From Diphasiastrum complanatum (lineage: Eukaryota; Streptophyta; Lycopodiopsida; Lycopodiales; Lycopodiaceae), in NCBI GenBank assembly GCA_029204225.1, contig CM055104.1, forward strand, positions 48,740,451-48,804,450: a DNA stretch of 64,000 bases, read 5' to 3'. Position 1 is the stretch's first letter; each line of letters opens with the position of its first letter. Positions 12,945 to 24,900 of this stretch are shown in pieces. Both the position numbers and the translations under genes were made by a program. The notes beneath the pieces were generated by a model that was not told the origin of the DNA, did no database searches, and saw nothing but the letters and a program-made list of their open reading frames with translations.

Positions 12945-15900
12945 AAGTGTCAACAAAGGAGGGCAACTTGAAATGGTTATACAATCTTTTATGTGGAAAA
13001 TCAAGAAAACATTGTGTGGGTGCCTGTTATATTTTAAAGGTCTTCTTCGATTCTTTGTGTTGTGTAGGTTTTTAATTCTAGGGTGTTCTGACTTGATGGG
13101 CTCAATAGTTCATTTCTGGTTGGTGCTTCTTGCTTGTATGGTGTAAATGTTAATATTAAGGTAGGTTAATATATTGATCTGTGTAATTTGGTAAAGCAGA
13201 TAGCGATGATGACGAGGAGCAAGAAGATCCAGTTTTTAACTTAGAGGTATGAGCTACACAACGTTTATTGTCATAATTGAGATATGGATATCCTAAGCTG
13301 CAGAGTTTTATCTTGATTACTGATCTTTTGGATATCCAATATAAAAGTCTAAAGTCACCAAGAGACCTGATTAGAAGATGTGAAACTACAATAGGATATT
13401 ATTGAACGATCAACTCTCTGCTTCTTACAATCAGCTTAACTAGGGGGATGGATCACTTAAGATTTTTCAAGGATGCTTTGACCAAAACAAGATATGTGCT
13501 TCAACTGAACTGGGCTTTACTGAAGTAGATGCAATTGTAGTGATCAAATGGATAATGGAATGACCAGCTGACACAATAACTGCTGAATATGAAAGGTGGA
13601 ATTCGTTAAGGATTGTGAAGGAAAGCTAACTATACTCTCCCCAATCAATTGCCTACCCAATTTTGAGATTCATAGGTATATTTAGATTGTGTGGCGGGCC
13701 CAATGAAACTTGGTTGTCAATGGTCACTTAATAGTTGACCAAAATAAATGAAGGGCATGAAATGGTCCTAATTAAGGATATTTCTCTATTTCTTGAATGC
13801 ATTATGCACTGGTGGCAATAATTGGTTCAGGAACATGCGGAAAAAGATGAAGTATACTCACAATAGTGCCATAATTACTGGAGGCATGGATAAGTTGGTT
13901 TGGGCCTTCGATAAAAAAGAGGCATGTTATTGAGGATGCCGATGTGAAACTTGACATGTGGCACTTGTTTTTGCAGCTAATTTCTTGATCTCCAATCCAG
14001 AAGTATTTGCACACAGAACTGAAAAAGCATTTGGTGACGATGATGACAATGACCCCTAGGGCCTACTCTTTTACATGGTGACAGTCATAGGGATGAAGGT
14101 AGTAGTGGGAGAGAGATCAATCTCAAGGGTGGTAGGTTGCTTTGGTAGATAGATGAAGCAAAGATTTGCATTGACGATTTTTAGAAGATTAAGGATTTCG
14201 ATATACAGTTGCAGAGTGGTTGTAGTGTTTTTTTTCTTTGAGGATTTTATTTGTGGCATTTCTGAATATTATTTGTGGCATCCAAATACATTAAAACCAA
14301 GAGCATTCTTGAAAAAAGTCTGTTTTCTGGAGTGGTCATGTCTGCTGACGTTGCTCAATGTACTTTCCTGCAAGCTGCAAGACCTGCAACACTAATCTGG
14401 TGCAACTAAGCCTCCACACAGATCTACGTATTTATATATATTATAAATTATGTGTACATGTCTATGGAGTTATTTGTGATAGATATTAAACTCGTGGCTT
14501 AGTTCACTATGCTAATGCAATTTCTTTGATATGTAGGGAGAAGAAAGTGACCAGAGTGAAGATAAGGTGAGCACAAGATTCGACCACGTTTTCTTTTTTG
14601 TGATCTTCTTTATTTGATACTCTAACTGTATATTAGACTGTATTGTAGTTTTCTTTGTTCAAACTATAGGGTACTTATGTTCAGCTTTTTATTTATTTTT
14701 ATTTTTTATTTTTTATTTAAATGTGATTGATTACGCTTGCTTCAAGTTATTCAAAAGGATGCCAACTTGACTTGGTCTATCTATCATATGTCAGCAGCTT
14801 TATGGCTTTGAAATGTGCACATCAAAACTTATGATAATATGTCTTCATTTCCTCAAATGTAGTGCTGATGAACTTGTGACATTTATTCACAGGCAATGGT
14901 TTAGCTAGGCAAATGATTGCGTTGTGCATCAATAAGCTACAAATCCTTTTAGCCCGAAGTGGCTAAGGTTGTTGGTTTCCAAATTATCAGGAAGCCAAGC
15001 CTCCTCATGGAAGTCATATTATTGTACCAGTTTGTTTATATTAAGACACTTTAGTTGGTTCATGTGTGTTTTCTGAATGCATACAGGATAGCGATGACGA
15101 TGAATTGAATGAAGAGGAACTTACTGGTCTTTCAGCCAAAAGTATGAACTTTTGCTATCTTCTTTTTTCCACTACGACTTCCTCTGTTATTGAAGCAAAA
15201 GTTGTTAGGTTTTACTTTCTCAAGTCACAAGTGGTTTCATTGGTTTTCAATGTTGTGAAGGAGCTGTACGGATTCATGGTCACTTCACAACTTTTTAGTT
15301 TTCTTTGAAGCTAGCTATTTCACCTGAACAGGTGTGTTGAAAGGATGTTCTATGTTGTTATCTAGTTGCAAAGCAGGCAAAGATATTGAGACAAAAGACA
15401 GGCACTTTTGACGAAGATGATGATGAACCTGAGGAAGATGAAAAAGAGAAAAGAGCATGGGGTAAAGGAAAAAAGATATATTATAATGCTGAGAATGTGG
15501 ACTTTGAGGTGAAGCGTTCGCGAACTTGTTTATGCTTTTACAGCTATGAACTGTATCCATGGATCTATTCATAATCTCTCAACACTTTGCACTGGACATT
15601 CTTGTCTTTAATATGTCTAACTTTTCCCTTTCTTGGGATTGCCTTCAGCTACAATCTAGTGACGAAGAGGCACCTGCTGAAGAAGAGGCAGAAGTTAGAA
15701 GGTTACAGCAAAAGATGGCTGCTTCTCTTCGTCCAGAAGATTTTGAACAGGATGAGGACGATGCTGATCAGGAAGAGTTTGAGAAGGGCGAAGAGACTCT
15801 TGAGGTCTGCATGTCATTATTCAATACCTTTATTTGTCTTATCTGGTGACCATCAAGGAGCTTCATTTCTTGTCTTTCTAGATGTTTCAAGTCTAAACAA

Positions 15901-18900
15901 AGTTCTGATTCTTCATCATAGGAAAATTGCCTTCATGAAGACACTCTTAAATATTCATTGTTGCAACCCTGTGTAAACTTTTACAAAGGCTTATACTTTG
16001 CTCTCAACCATTTCTGGAGCTCCTCTTGTGAAAACCAACTAAGGTTAGAATTACATGGCATGTGTGAACTGGTTTCTTATTGAATCGGCATTTCAGTACT
16101 TGTCAAGTGTGAAGGCATTGCTAGTATGTTATCAGGTCTTATATTACCAGGATGCACATTTTTATTCATGCCTTAATTTGGAACACTGTGCTGTTTGATT
16201 TTGTAAAGCAGTGAATGCCAGAGAAAATAATTGTTCGTTATTCAAACTTCAAAGGCATCTGTCATCTGCGACAGCAGTTTGTTTATAGTTCGGTTTGTGT
16301 TTAACCCATAAAGCTTGTAAATTTTGTTGGTAATCCTTTTATGACTTCCAGGAAATGGCAAAACGGCATTTGGATGGAGAAGATAGAATCAGTAAAACTG
16401 TACCTTTGATTGAATCTGGAATTGATAAAATTGGCAATGACGTTGAAGCTGTTGCAATTGAACAAGTGAGAAAGGATTATAGTTTATTGACCAAGGACGA
16501 GCAAATGCAAGTGGTAATGAGGTACTTACTTTACAATCCTACCATTGTATTTGAGTTTACTAGAGTTGCAAATGCTGGCCACAAAAGATGATGCTCTGTA
16601 GTTATTTTGTGTGCTTTTTCTAATTCTCTTGTCTTAACAATGCTATCATCTGTTTACCAATGAAGAAACAGGATGCGATCATATAGAAGGAAGCAAATTG
16701 GATCGACATACTTGTAGAAAGTGCAATGTGATACGATTGTTAGAAGTGGTAGGTCTCAAGAAGCTACTGTTAATAAGCTATCAACGTAGCGAAGTCCCTT
16801 GAGATATTCAAATAGCTCCCTTTTGGCCGGGAGGATAGCATGGAATCACAGATTCAACAATTGATTGATGATTATTATGCCAAACTCTAGTGAAGGAAGT
16901 GTAGGTACCAAAAAAAATTTGCTTGTCTTCGAGGCAGTACGCATTTGATTATTTGTTTATCCTAGCTTTGTTTGCACGAATATGGAGCATTTGGCATCCT
17001 CTCCATTATCACAAATTTCTGTCTTGGAAGGTTATGCATTTGATTCTTTCTTTATCCAAGACTGTGTTGAGAAAGTGTGTGGTCGCAATAGGCATATGTA
17101 ATGTAGTCAAGACATCTCATTTGAGTGACTTAAGAAGTAGGATGATACCATGAGGCATGATGCTTACAAGCAATCATGCATCTCGACAGGACCTCTTGAA
17201 ATCAATGCCCAATGCGAATGGTTAGATTGATGGACGGAATGGTGCTGATTATATATCAATGTTTCGCATCGATCATAAACGCTACAAGAGAGATGAGCAA
17301 CAGTTGTATCTTTTGGGCATCACTCAAGTAATACATGCCAAATAAGTTCTCAAGTGCAGCAAACTAACCTCTCAGTAACATGATACATTTTTGGTTTGTT
17401 TTCCCAGTGTAACGCCGAATCTGGTGAGCATAACAAGGGCATAAAGAAGGATGATGAATTTGTAGATTGTCCATAACGTTGATTAGGAAATGCAACGAGG
17501 ATGCTTCAAGCACAACTTTTGTAAAGTATGTGATAAGAAGCTATTAAGGGAGCAGACTTTTGTCATCACCCCAAGTAGATCATAGGTTCATAGTTAGCTG
17601 CCTATACAACTCTCTACAAATCTCAGCATCTAACTCCTCCTGTGTAAGTGGTGCCTGAGGAGCAACAGCTGCCGAGTCCACCAAGCAAGAGTCAGGGTTC
17701 ACCTGCAACCAGAAACAAACGTAAAAAAAAGTTTAGATAACCGCCGAGACTAGTTTAGGAGCAGAGAACAAGCATCAAGGAATATACCAAAGCAAATGAA
17801 AAAACTATACCTGTCTGATCCATGAAAGTGCACAGAGGTCGTGGATGAGCAATTCTATGCAATGTGCAACACATGGTGTCCACACAATGCTGGGTTGCTC
17901 CCTCATCAGAATCTCTCCGATCTGCCTGCAATTTGTGGCGTTGTTTGTGACAACTTGAACCATGTGCTCCACCCCAATGTCATCAATGACATCTCTCATA
18001 GCCTCATATGTGAAGTCGGTTGTGATGGTTGCACCACATCTAGTGGCATCCACACCACGCAGGAAGACTATGCCAAGTGGGCAACAAACCAAGATATTGA
18101 ATGGATCGCCGACGAATGTCCGTTCATCCATCACTCAATATCGTGCATCCATACCCACCACAAAACTTCCATTAGCATGCAAAAAAGTGCGATACTTGCA
18201 AAATGAAACACATCCAAAGAGTTTTAGGAGGCAAGATTCTTACCTCTGCCACGCTGTGCGAATGGAACTCAGCTCCCGCGTGATGGTCTCCTCTTGGCGG
18301 AGCATCCTGCCTCGCAACGCCTCTCCCACGGGAGGCCTCCATGTAGCATCCATTATTGCAATCTGCTCATAGGGCTCCTTGAATTCCCAAGTGTCAGCAA
18401 CGGCAAAAGAGATGCTACACTCATAAAAGAACTGGCCAACCAGTCGGGTGCACCGAGCATGTTGCTCTCTAGGCCACCCACAACGATCCAGAGTTTGTTG
18501 CTTGGGCCTAACCTCTCTCTATTGTACATAGGGCACTTGTGGTCTAGCACACCCTGAGGATGTGGCGGATGGTTGAGCCATGGGTGTGTCTGACCGTGCG
18601 GCGTCACTGTCAGGTGTTGGAGTTGTGTCCCCCTCTATGGTAGGATCTGTCAAAGCATGTGACCCATCTGGTGCTGATGACGACGAGGGACGAGAAAGGC
18701 CTGCTGCCACTGATCCAACAGGCTCCTGTGATACTCGTGGACTTCAACTAGGCCCTGCTGCTGTGGCTGGAACTGGAATAGCCTCTACTGGACCATGTAC
18801 TGCACCTAAACCATGCCCTGCCATGCTACACCTGCACTTGCACCTGTACTAGGCCCTGCACATGATCCTAAAGCTGCCCCTGCTCCTTATCCTTGACCAA

Positions 18901-21900
18901 AAGTTTGTGCTGGTCTCACTTGCTGGGTGGATATACCAGCAGGCCCATACATGTCCAACAGCCTCTGCACCTCTTCTTCAAAGATCCTGGTGCAAGCAGA
19001 TATGCCCAATGTCCGCCCATCTAGCCCTCTGAACCACAACAAGTGAGCCTTGATCCTGGTGAGCGATCTTGTGAAGAGTCCACCGCAATGGAAGCATCTC
19101 CATCTGCGAGCACCTGTGCCATGGTGTGTAACCACATCCCCCTCTATAAGATCAACCTCGACATTGTGTCAATTTGAAATTAGACCTGCAAAAGAAATTA
19201 ACAAGCAAATGTTCAGTTCAAGAAAATATACTGCATTGAATTGCTCACAACAGTTGTGACAAGCATCACCCTAAAATCCTAAGATTTTATATTTAACAAC
19301 AGGTTAAAATTCCAATGAATCAAGTTGAAAGCGTCGAATAGCTTTTTGCTTATCAGAGCATACATCCCAATCATTCTATTAAGCATGGAAAAACGTAGTG
19401 TAGTGCCAAGCCACACCACAATCGAATGCCTATAGATCATATCAGAGGGAGGGCCAAAAAACACGTGAAATTAGGGCATGGGATTGGATGATTCCACTAC
19501 GAGCAAAAATCGGTGAATGTTGTTAGTGTAAGAGTCTTTGTAGGCGTGAAGAGATGCAGTGTAGCCCTAAACCATGCCCCAATCAGATGCTTACACAACA
19601 CTTCACAGTTAGGCGGAAAAATACATGGAATTAGGGCTTGCCAATCGGAAATTGTGGCGCAGACGATAACGGGCGAAATTAACATCACAGGAGTTTCCGT
19701 AGGCATGTAGAAATGCAGTCTAGACGCAGACATCACCTCAATCGGATGCCTACATGTCACTTCATGAAAATGTCAAAATAACACATGTGTGGCATTCAAA
19801 TCTTGCTAGACTTGTTGTAATGGCTGAAACTAACGCTGTAGGAATTACCGTGGGCATGAAGAAAGGTGGTCTAGAACCAAACATTGTTCAATTTCGTTGC
19901 CTACAGCTTAATCTAATCACTTTCGAAAAACTAAGCCTACACTTACCAAAGAACTCTGTTGATTGATTTTGCTTGCCACACAACTCAAATGCTGCTGCAA
20001 TTGTGTGCACCACCTCTGGATCGACAAGTAGATGGACATCAACTACCAAAATACTTATCATTGGATAAATGAACCTTTCTTTTAGCTTTGAAAAATCAAT
20101 AATGTCGTGTCTCGGCTTTTCAAGATTTGTAGTCCTCTTGATTTTGATCTACACAATTTGCTGCAAGGTCGGTCCACATTTTGCAAATCTTGATGAACTT
20201 TCCTTTATCACGATTAGGTCCATTCAGTTGCACGTTTCATTTGTTAACAATTCATAAGCTTAGGTTCTCTATTAGGATGGGTGTACTTTTCCCTTTATTG
20301 AAGTCAAAGCATGACTGACTTGGTTCTATTCTTTTCGTAACAGCATTATTTGGGAATGTTTGCTAGTTCTTACTTGGTGAACTTTTTAAACGATACATAA
20401 TGAAATGGTAGTTGAAAAGCATTTGGTATGATTGCGTATGCCAGTATTATGATTGGATAATTACTATACGTGATAGAGTGGTTCATGGCATGTCGAGTCG
20501 GTTCATCTAGTGAAATGTTATTACTACTTACTTATTTATTTTGCACTACAAGAGGAGAAAGTATCTATACTTATGGATAAAGGTTTTTGAGTGATATAGG
20601 CTCTAATTGGAAGTTTACGTGTTGTTTGCCCTCTAGTGATGCGCCGGAGCTGGTTGGTCTATTGGCGGAATTGAGAGAGGCCCTTGATGAACTAAAGAAC
20701 AAAGTTCAACCTTTGTTGGAGAAGGTAAGAGTGTTGAACCTTACTTACATCTAATTTGTTGTCCTCCTTGTATTTGCTTCTTCCATGTGACTTTGAAGGC
20801 TTTATGCTGCATTTAGATGTGCTTTGCACATTGAAGTTGTGCTTCTCTTGTTTCTTGAGAGTTTGTTTCTTTGGTATCTCAACTTGTCGTTTTTGTTTTT
20901 AAAAAGGCTCCAAAGATCTACTGAAGAAAAAGAAATAAACTTAGTCAAGTCCTTTGTCGTGTGCTATTAGTTTCTATTATTGGAAGCATGGTTTCAAAGA
21001 ATCTCAATTTTGTAGTCTTCTAAGCATATTTGGTCCAAATTTTTGGAGATTCTAATGTGTTTTTTTAATATTTTTTTCTTAAATATGAAGTTTCAAATTT
21101 TTGGATTTTTTTTTGCCCCAATTAATTTTGGTGCTAGCTCACTTCGAGACTTCGCAAATTTTTTTTAAACAGTTTGTTTTCTTTGGGAACTATGAAATTT
21201 GTAAATGCTGGACAATGTAGCGTAGGTTCTCAAATGATTTGCATTTCTTATATGTTTATTAGGAAGTAGATTGCATTTTCTTTAACGTTGCAGACTTTGC
21301 ATGGTATTTGAAGCTTTCAAGTTTATATTGTGATTGTTTCTCAACATAATTTGGTATCTAATTTGTGGAAGAGATTCGTTGAGAATACTACTTATTTAAG
21401 CACTAGCCATCCAATTAAACAGTGATGTGATTGAGTTTAATGACAAATATTAAGAGGGTAAGTACTAAGCAAGCTCCTGACGTTATTTTCAAATGCTTGT
21501 GTCAATCTTCATCTTTTTGAGGCAAAGTAGTATTTGCAAAAAAAGGTTACTAGCTTGTATATCTTATGGCTCTAATCATATAGAGATCATGCTTTGGTAA
21601 GACCTACAACTCCACATATATGTGAGTTTTCTACAGAGAAAAGAGAACCCTTCCTAGAGCCCTTTTATTCACAATCCATGGTTTGCTTATAGTTTTTTCA
21701 TCCTTTACAAAGCATCGATGTTGCACAAGTTCCACTTTCAACTTTTGACCAGCGATCACACCTACTGAAAGCAGATGTGTACTCAATAGTCTTACATACC
21801 TTTGGGTATCTTAAAGATATTAGTATAAGTTCTTTCTTTCTTTCTCCCTTACTGTTACAACCTCTTTGTGGAGTTTGCTCCTAAATTCTAGGAAACTTGA

Positions 21901-24900
21901 CCAAACATCCTATCTAACGCCTATGATTAGGTCCTAACTATGGCACGTGGGTATCTTAAAGACATTAGTATACTTTCTTTCTTTCTTTCTCCCTAACTGT
22001 TACAACCTCTTCATCCGCAAACCGCCAGGTGCCGGTTACCCACTAGGAACCGAACGTCGCACGATCCACCCCGCCGTAGGATCCAATCCAGATCCACCCT
22101 TCGTGCCCTGGCTCGTGACCTATAATAGGCAAGATCCGACCTCCAACCCTGACAACGTCCCATACCACTGCCAGAGCCATTAGCCATCTCCCACCTCAGG
22201 CTAGCACTCATCCTGGTTGTGCACAAGCGCTCACCATCCACCATCTCCTAGGTAGATAGAATGAATGGTTAATGAGACCTCCTCTCCTTGTATACCTCCA
22301 AGGTAGGAGTCTCCAAGCCTAGCACACATCCTAGAACACAACACGTGGCGACCATGCAGGTCCACGAGTCACTGATCAAGTCAACGGCCCAGTCAACATT
22401 CAGCTTCAAGTTGGGTTTGGGACCCAAGAGAGTTGGGTCCCTAACATTCCCTCCCCCTTAAAAGACAAATCTGGGAATCTTAGTCTAAGGTCTCGTTCCT
22501 TTTCCCAAGTATCATCGTCTTTGCGTACACATGAGAGAGAACAACGATGATGAAGAGATGTACTCCAACTATGTCCCATCAGTACATTTGATATAGGGCG
22601 CCAGCCTACATATATATACTTTTTCTAATCTATGTGTAAGCTAAAAAGCATAAATCAAATAGCAAAAGACAAAACTCTAATTGCTATAATTACTACATGT
22701 ATTGGGTGAACACCCAAGATGTATTTCTAAGTAGCAAAACCAAATTCTATTCTAGTTGTAGAGCGCCCACCTACGTAAGGTATGGTGGTATGGGACACCA
22801 TGGCTTATCGGAGATCCGAGCTTGCTTGATGGTGGTTTATAGCTCCAATGCACGGGGGTGAGGTGGTAGTACCTCTATGGTTGGGTGGTAACGTAGTGTT
22901 CGTCACCTGTTGTGCTTTAGCAATGACCGGATCGACGATGGGGATTCTAACATTTGGTATGATACCAAATGTTACAACTCCCATGAATCTCCGATTGCCA
23001 TCCCATACCACCAGCCATCGCCCTTGGCTCTCCCTGACACACATCTCCTGGCCTAGAGATACATCCTGGCTCATGCACGTGCTCTCCATCCACCAACTCC
23101 CGGGTAGACTGAGTGAATGGCCAAAGAGAAGCCCCACCACTATATAGGCATAGCATAGTGGGTCTCATCAAGCACGGTCTTGCCGGCGACATGTGACACC
23201 TAGGATGGTGACACGTGGCACCAAAACATGTCGATAACGCCAAACTTGCGTAAGGGGTCATGCCCCTTACGAGGCCGTCACTCAAGAGCGTACCGTTATG
23301 GTACATAACATTCCCTCCCCCATAAAAACTTCCTTCTATGGGAGAACAAAAAGAGAAAAAGTTTTTCAAGAAGCGGGGCAAAGACAAGACGGACATTGGT
23401 TTCCAAGGCGGGAAAAAGTGCATCAACAAGTTGGATAGCGCAGACTGTGACAAGGCGAGAACCGGCCGCTTGTGCTTCTCCTGCATCGAGAAGGGGCATC
23501 TTTAAAAAGACTGCCCAATGAAAAAGCAAAAGAAATCTTGCAGACAATCTAAATCCTTTAAAGCGCCAGGTAATTCTAGTATTTCTTTTGCTGATTTATC
23601 CTTTAAGATGGCACTAGTTGTGAGAATTGTTGCTTTAATACAGCTGTTTTTGGCCCCCACGACCTCATTCGTATGAATGGGATCGTAGGACGCCAAGCTG
23701 CGACTGTTCTTTTTGATGATGGTTCCACACAACCTTATAAATGCTAAACTGATGCGGAAGCTCAAGGCGGCTACCGTGCCAAGTAATCACTTGTATGTGG
23801 TGAAAATGGCGTCGGGGGAAGATCGGCAAGCTTGGGACCAGCTTGTTCCTCAGTTGCCGCTTAAAATTCAAGATTATGTTGAGCCACTGGATTTTCATAT
23901 AATCAATTTAGATAGCGTAGACATAATCTTGAGAAAGGAGTGGTTTTACTCCAAAAATGAGTCTTTAAGAAAGGATTATGTAACACATAGTATTTCCTTT
24001 TTGCATAAGGGCTCGTTAGTTCAATAAAAGGTGATGTAAATAGATCTTTTGATCCTATGGTTTCTGCTTTAGAAGTTGTTGAATATTTGAAAGACTTTGA
24101 TAATAAAGTTTATCTTTGCTTTTTAAAAGACGAAATTTATGTGGATGACCATGCATTTTAGAGTCTGATTATTGATTTATCACATTTGCCTTTGAATGTG
24201 TCTATAAATAATCCCTTATATACCTCCCCAAAGGAGTGTTGACCATCAGATAGAGTTGCTTCCTGGAAGCCAATCTGTATCTCTTTTTCCATACAGGGTT
24301 AGCATCAAGCAAGAGGATGAGATTTCTAGGTAGTTACAAGAACTTCTTAGGATGGGCCATATTCGGCCTAGTAAGTCCCCTTGGGGAGCACCAATCCTTT
24401 TAGTTAATATTGGATCCTGCTCTGTAAAGGCATTCTACCTATGAGAAGGAGCTTTTTGCAGTCATTCACGCGTTAAAAATATGGAGGCATTATCTTTATG
24501 GTGCCAAATTTACGGTGATGACTGATCACCAATCCCTTAATCACATTTGTGAAGCCAAGGACCTTCGTGGCCGTAAGGCTAGATGGTCGGAACTCATTCA
24601 GGAGTTTGTGTTCGACATTAAATACTGTAAAGGCGTCGAACTGCGTTGCCGGTGCCTTGAGTCGGATTCGAGTGATTAACCAGTTATGCTTTGTTGAGAT
24701 CCAATCTGATTTCTATCTTTCACTTCGGGATCTTTGTTGAACCGATGGGTTTTTCGGTCACATGTCCTGACGGGAGATTCTAGATCTAGTGTTGACCTTG
24801 GGATGCAGGATCCCAAGCAATCCCAAAATGACAAGATACTTGAAGACTATTCCATAAGGAATGGCCTGCTTTTCCAAAAGGGAAAGGTTTGTGTGCCGGA

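Larger units (their letters stand above)
17580..20070 (-). mobile_element. hAT transposon deletion derivative in intron 8 (copy A)
   Basis: On the minus strand the order is as follows. A short first exon at about 20060-19950 contains 'VDVHLLVDPEVVHT' and ends at a 'ctttg/gtaagtg' donor. A BED-type zinc finger follows at 19135-18887 ('CFHCGGLF', 'RIKAHLL'), then a low-complexity linker (18710-18519), 'LRGRMLRQEE' near 18300, and a DUF659/RNase-H-like transposase segment at 18134-17805 ('VSCPLGIVFLRGVDAT' type, 'NATNCRQIGE', 'TPCVAHCIELLIHDL'). The next exon (about 17700-17580) is only the tail ('EELDAEICRELYRQL') with a TGA at 17580-17582. The catalytic C-terminal half and hAT dimerisation domain are missing. 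A second copy lies at 51490-53535. Confidence 0.8.

Noticed and set aside
15374-15377. Acceptor at 15373 or 15376 for exon 6 of the Utp3-like gene
   Set aside because: Either would break the phase with exon 5, which leaves one base. The acceptor at 15364-15365 restores the phase and adds four residues that suit the family.
23713-24027. Independent gene of 104 codons in intron 9
   Set aside because: It reads as the protease region of the decayed chromovirus.
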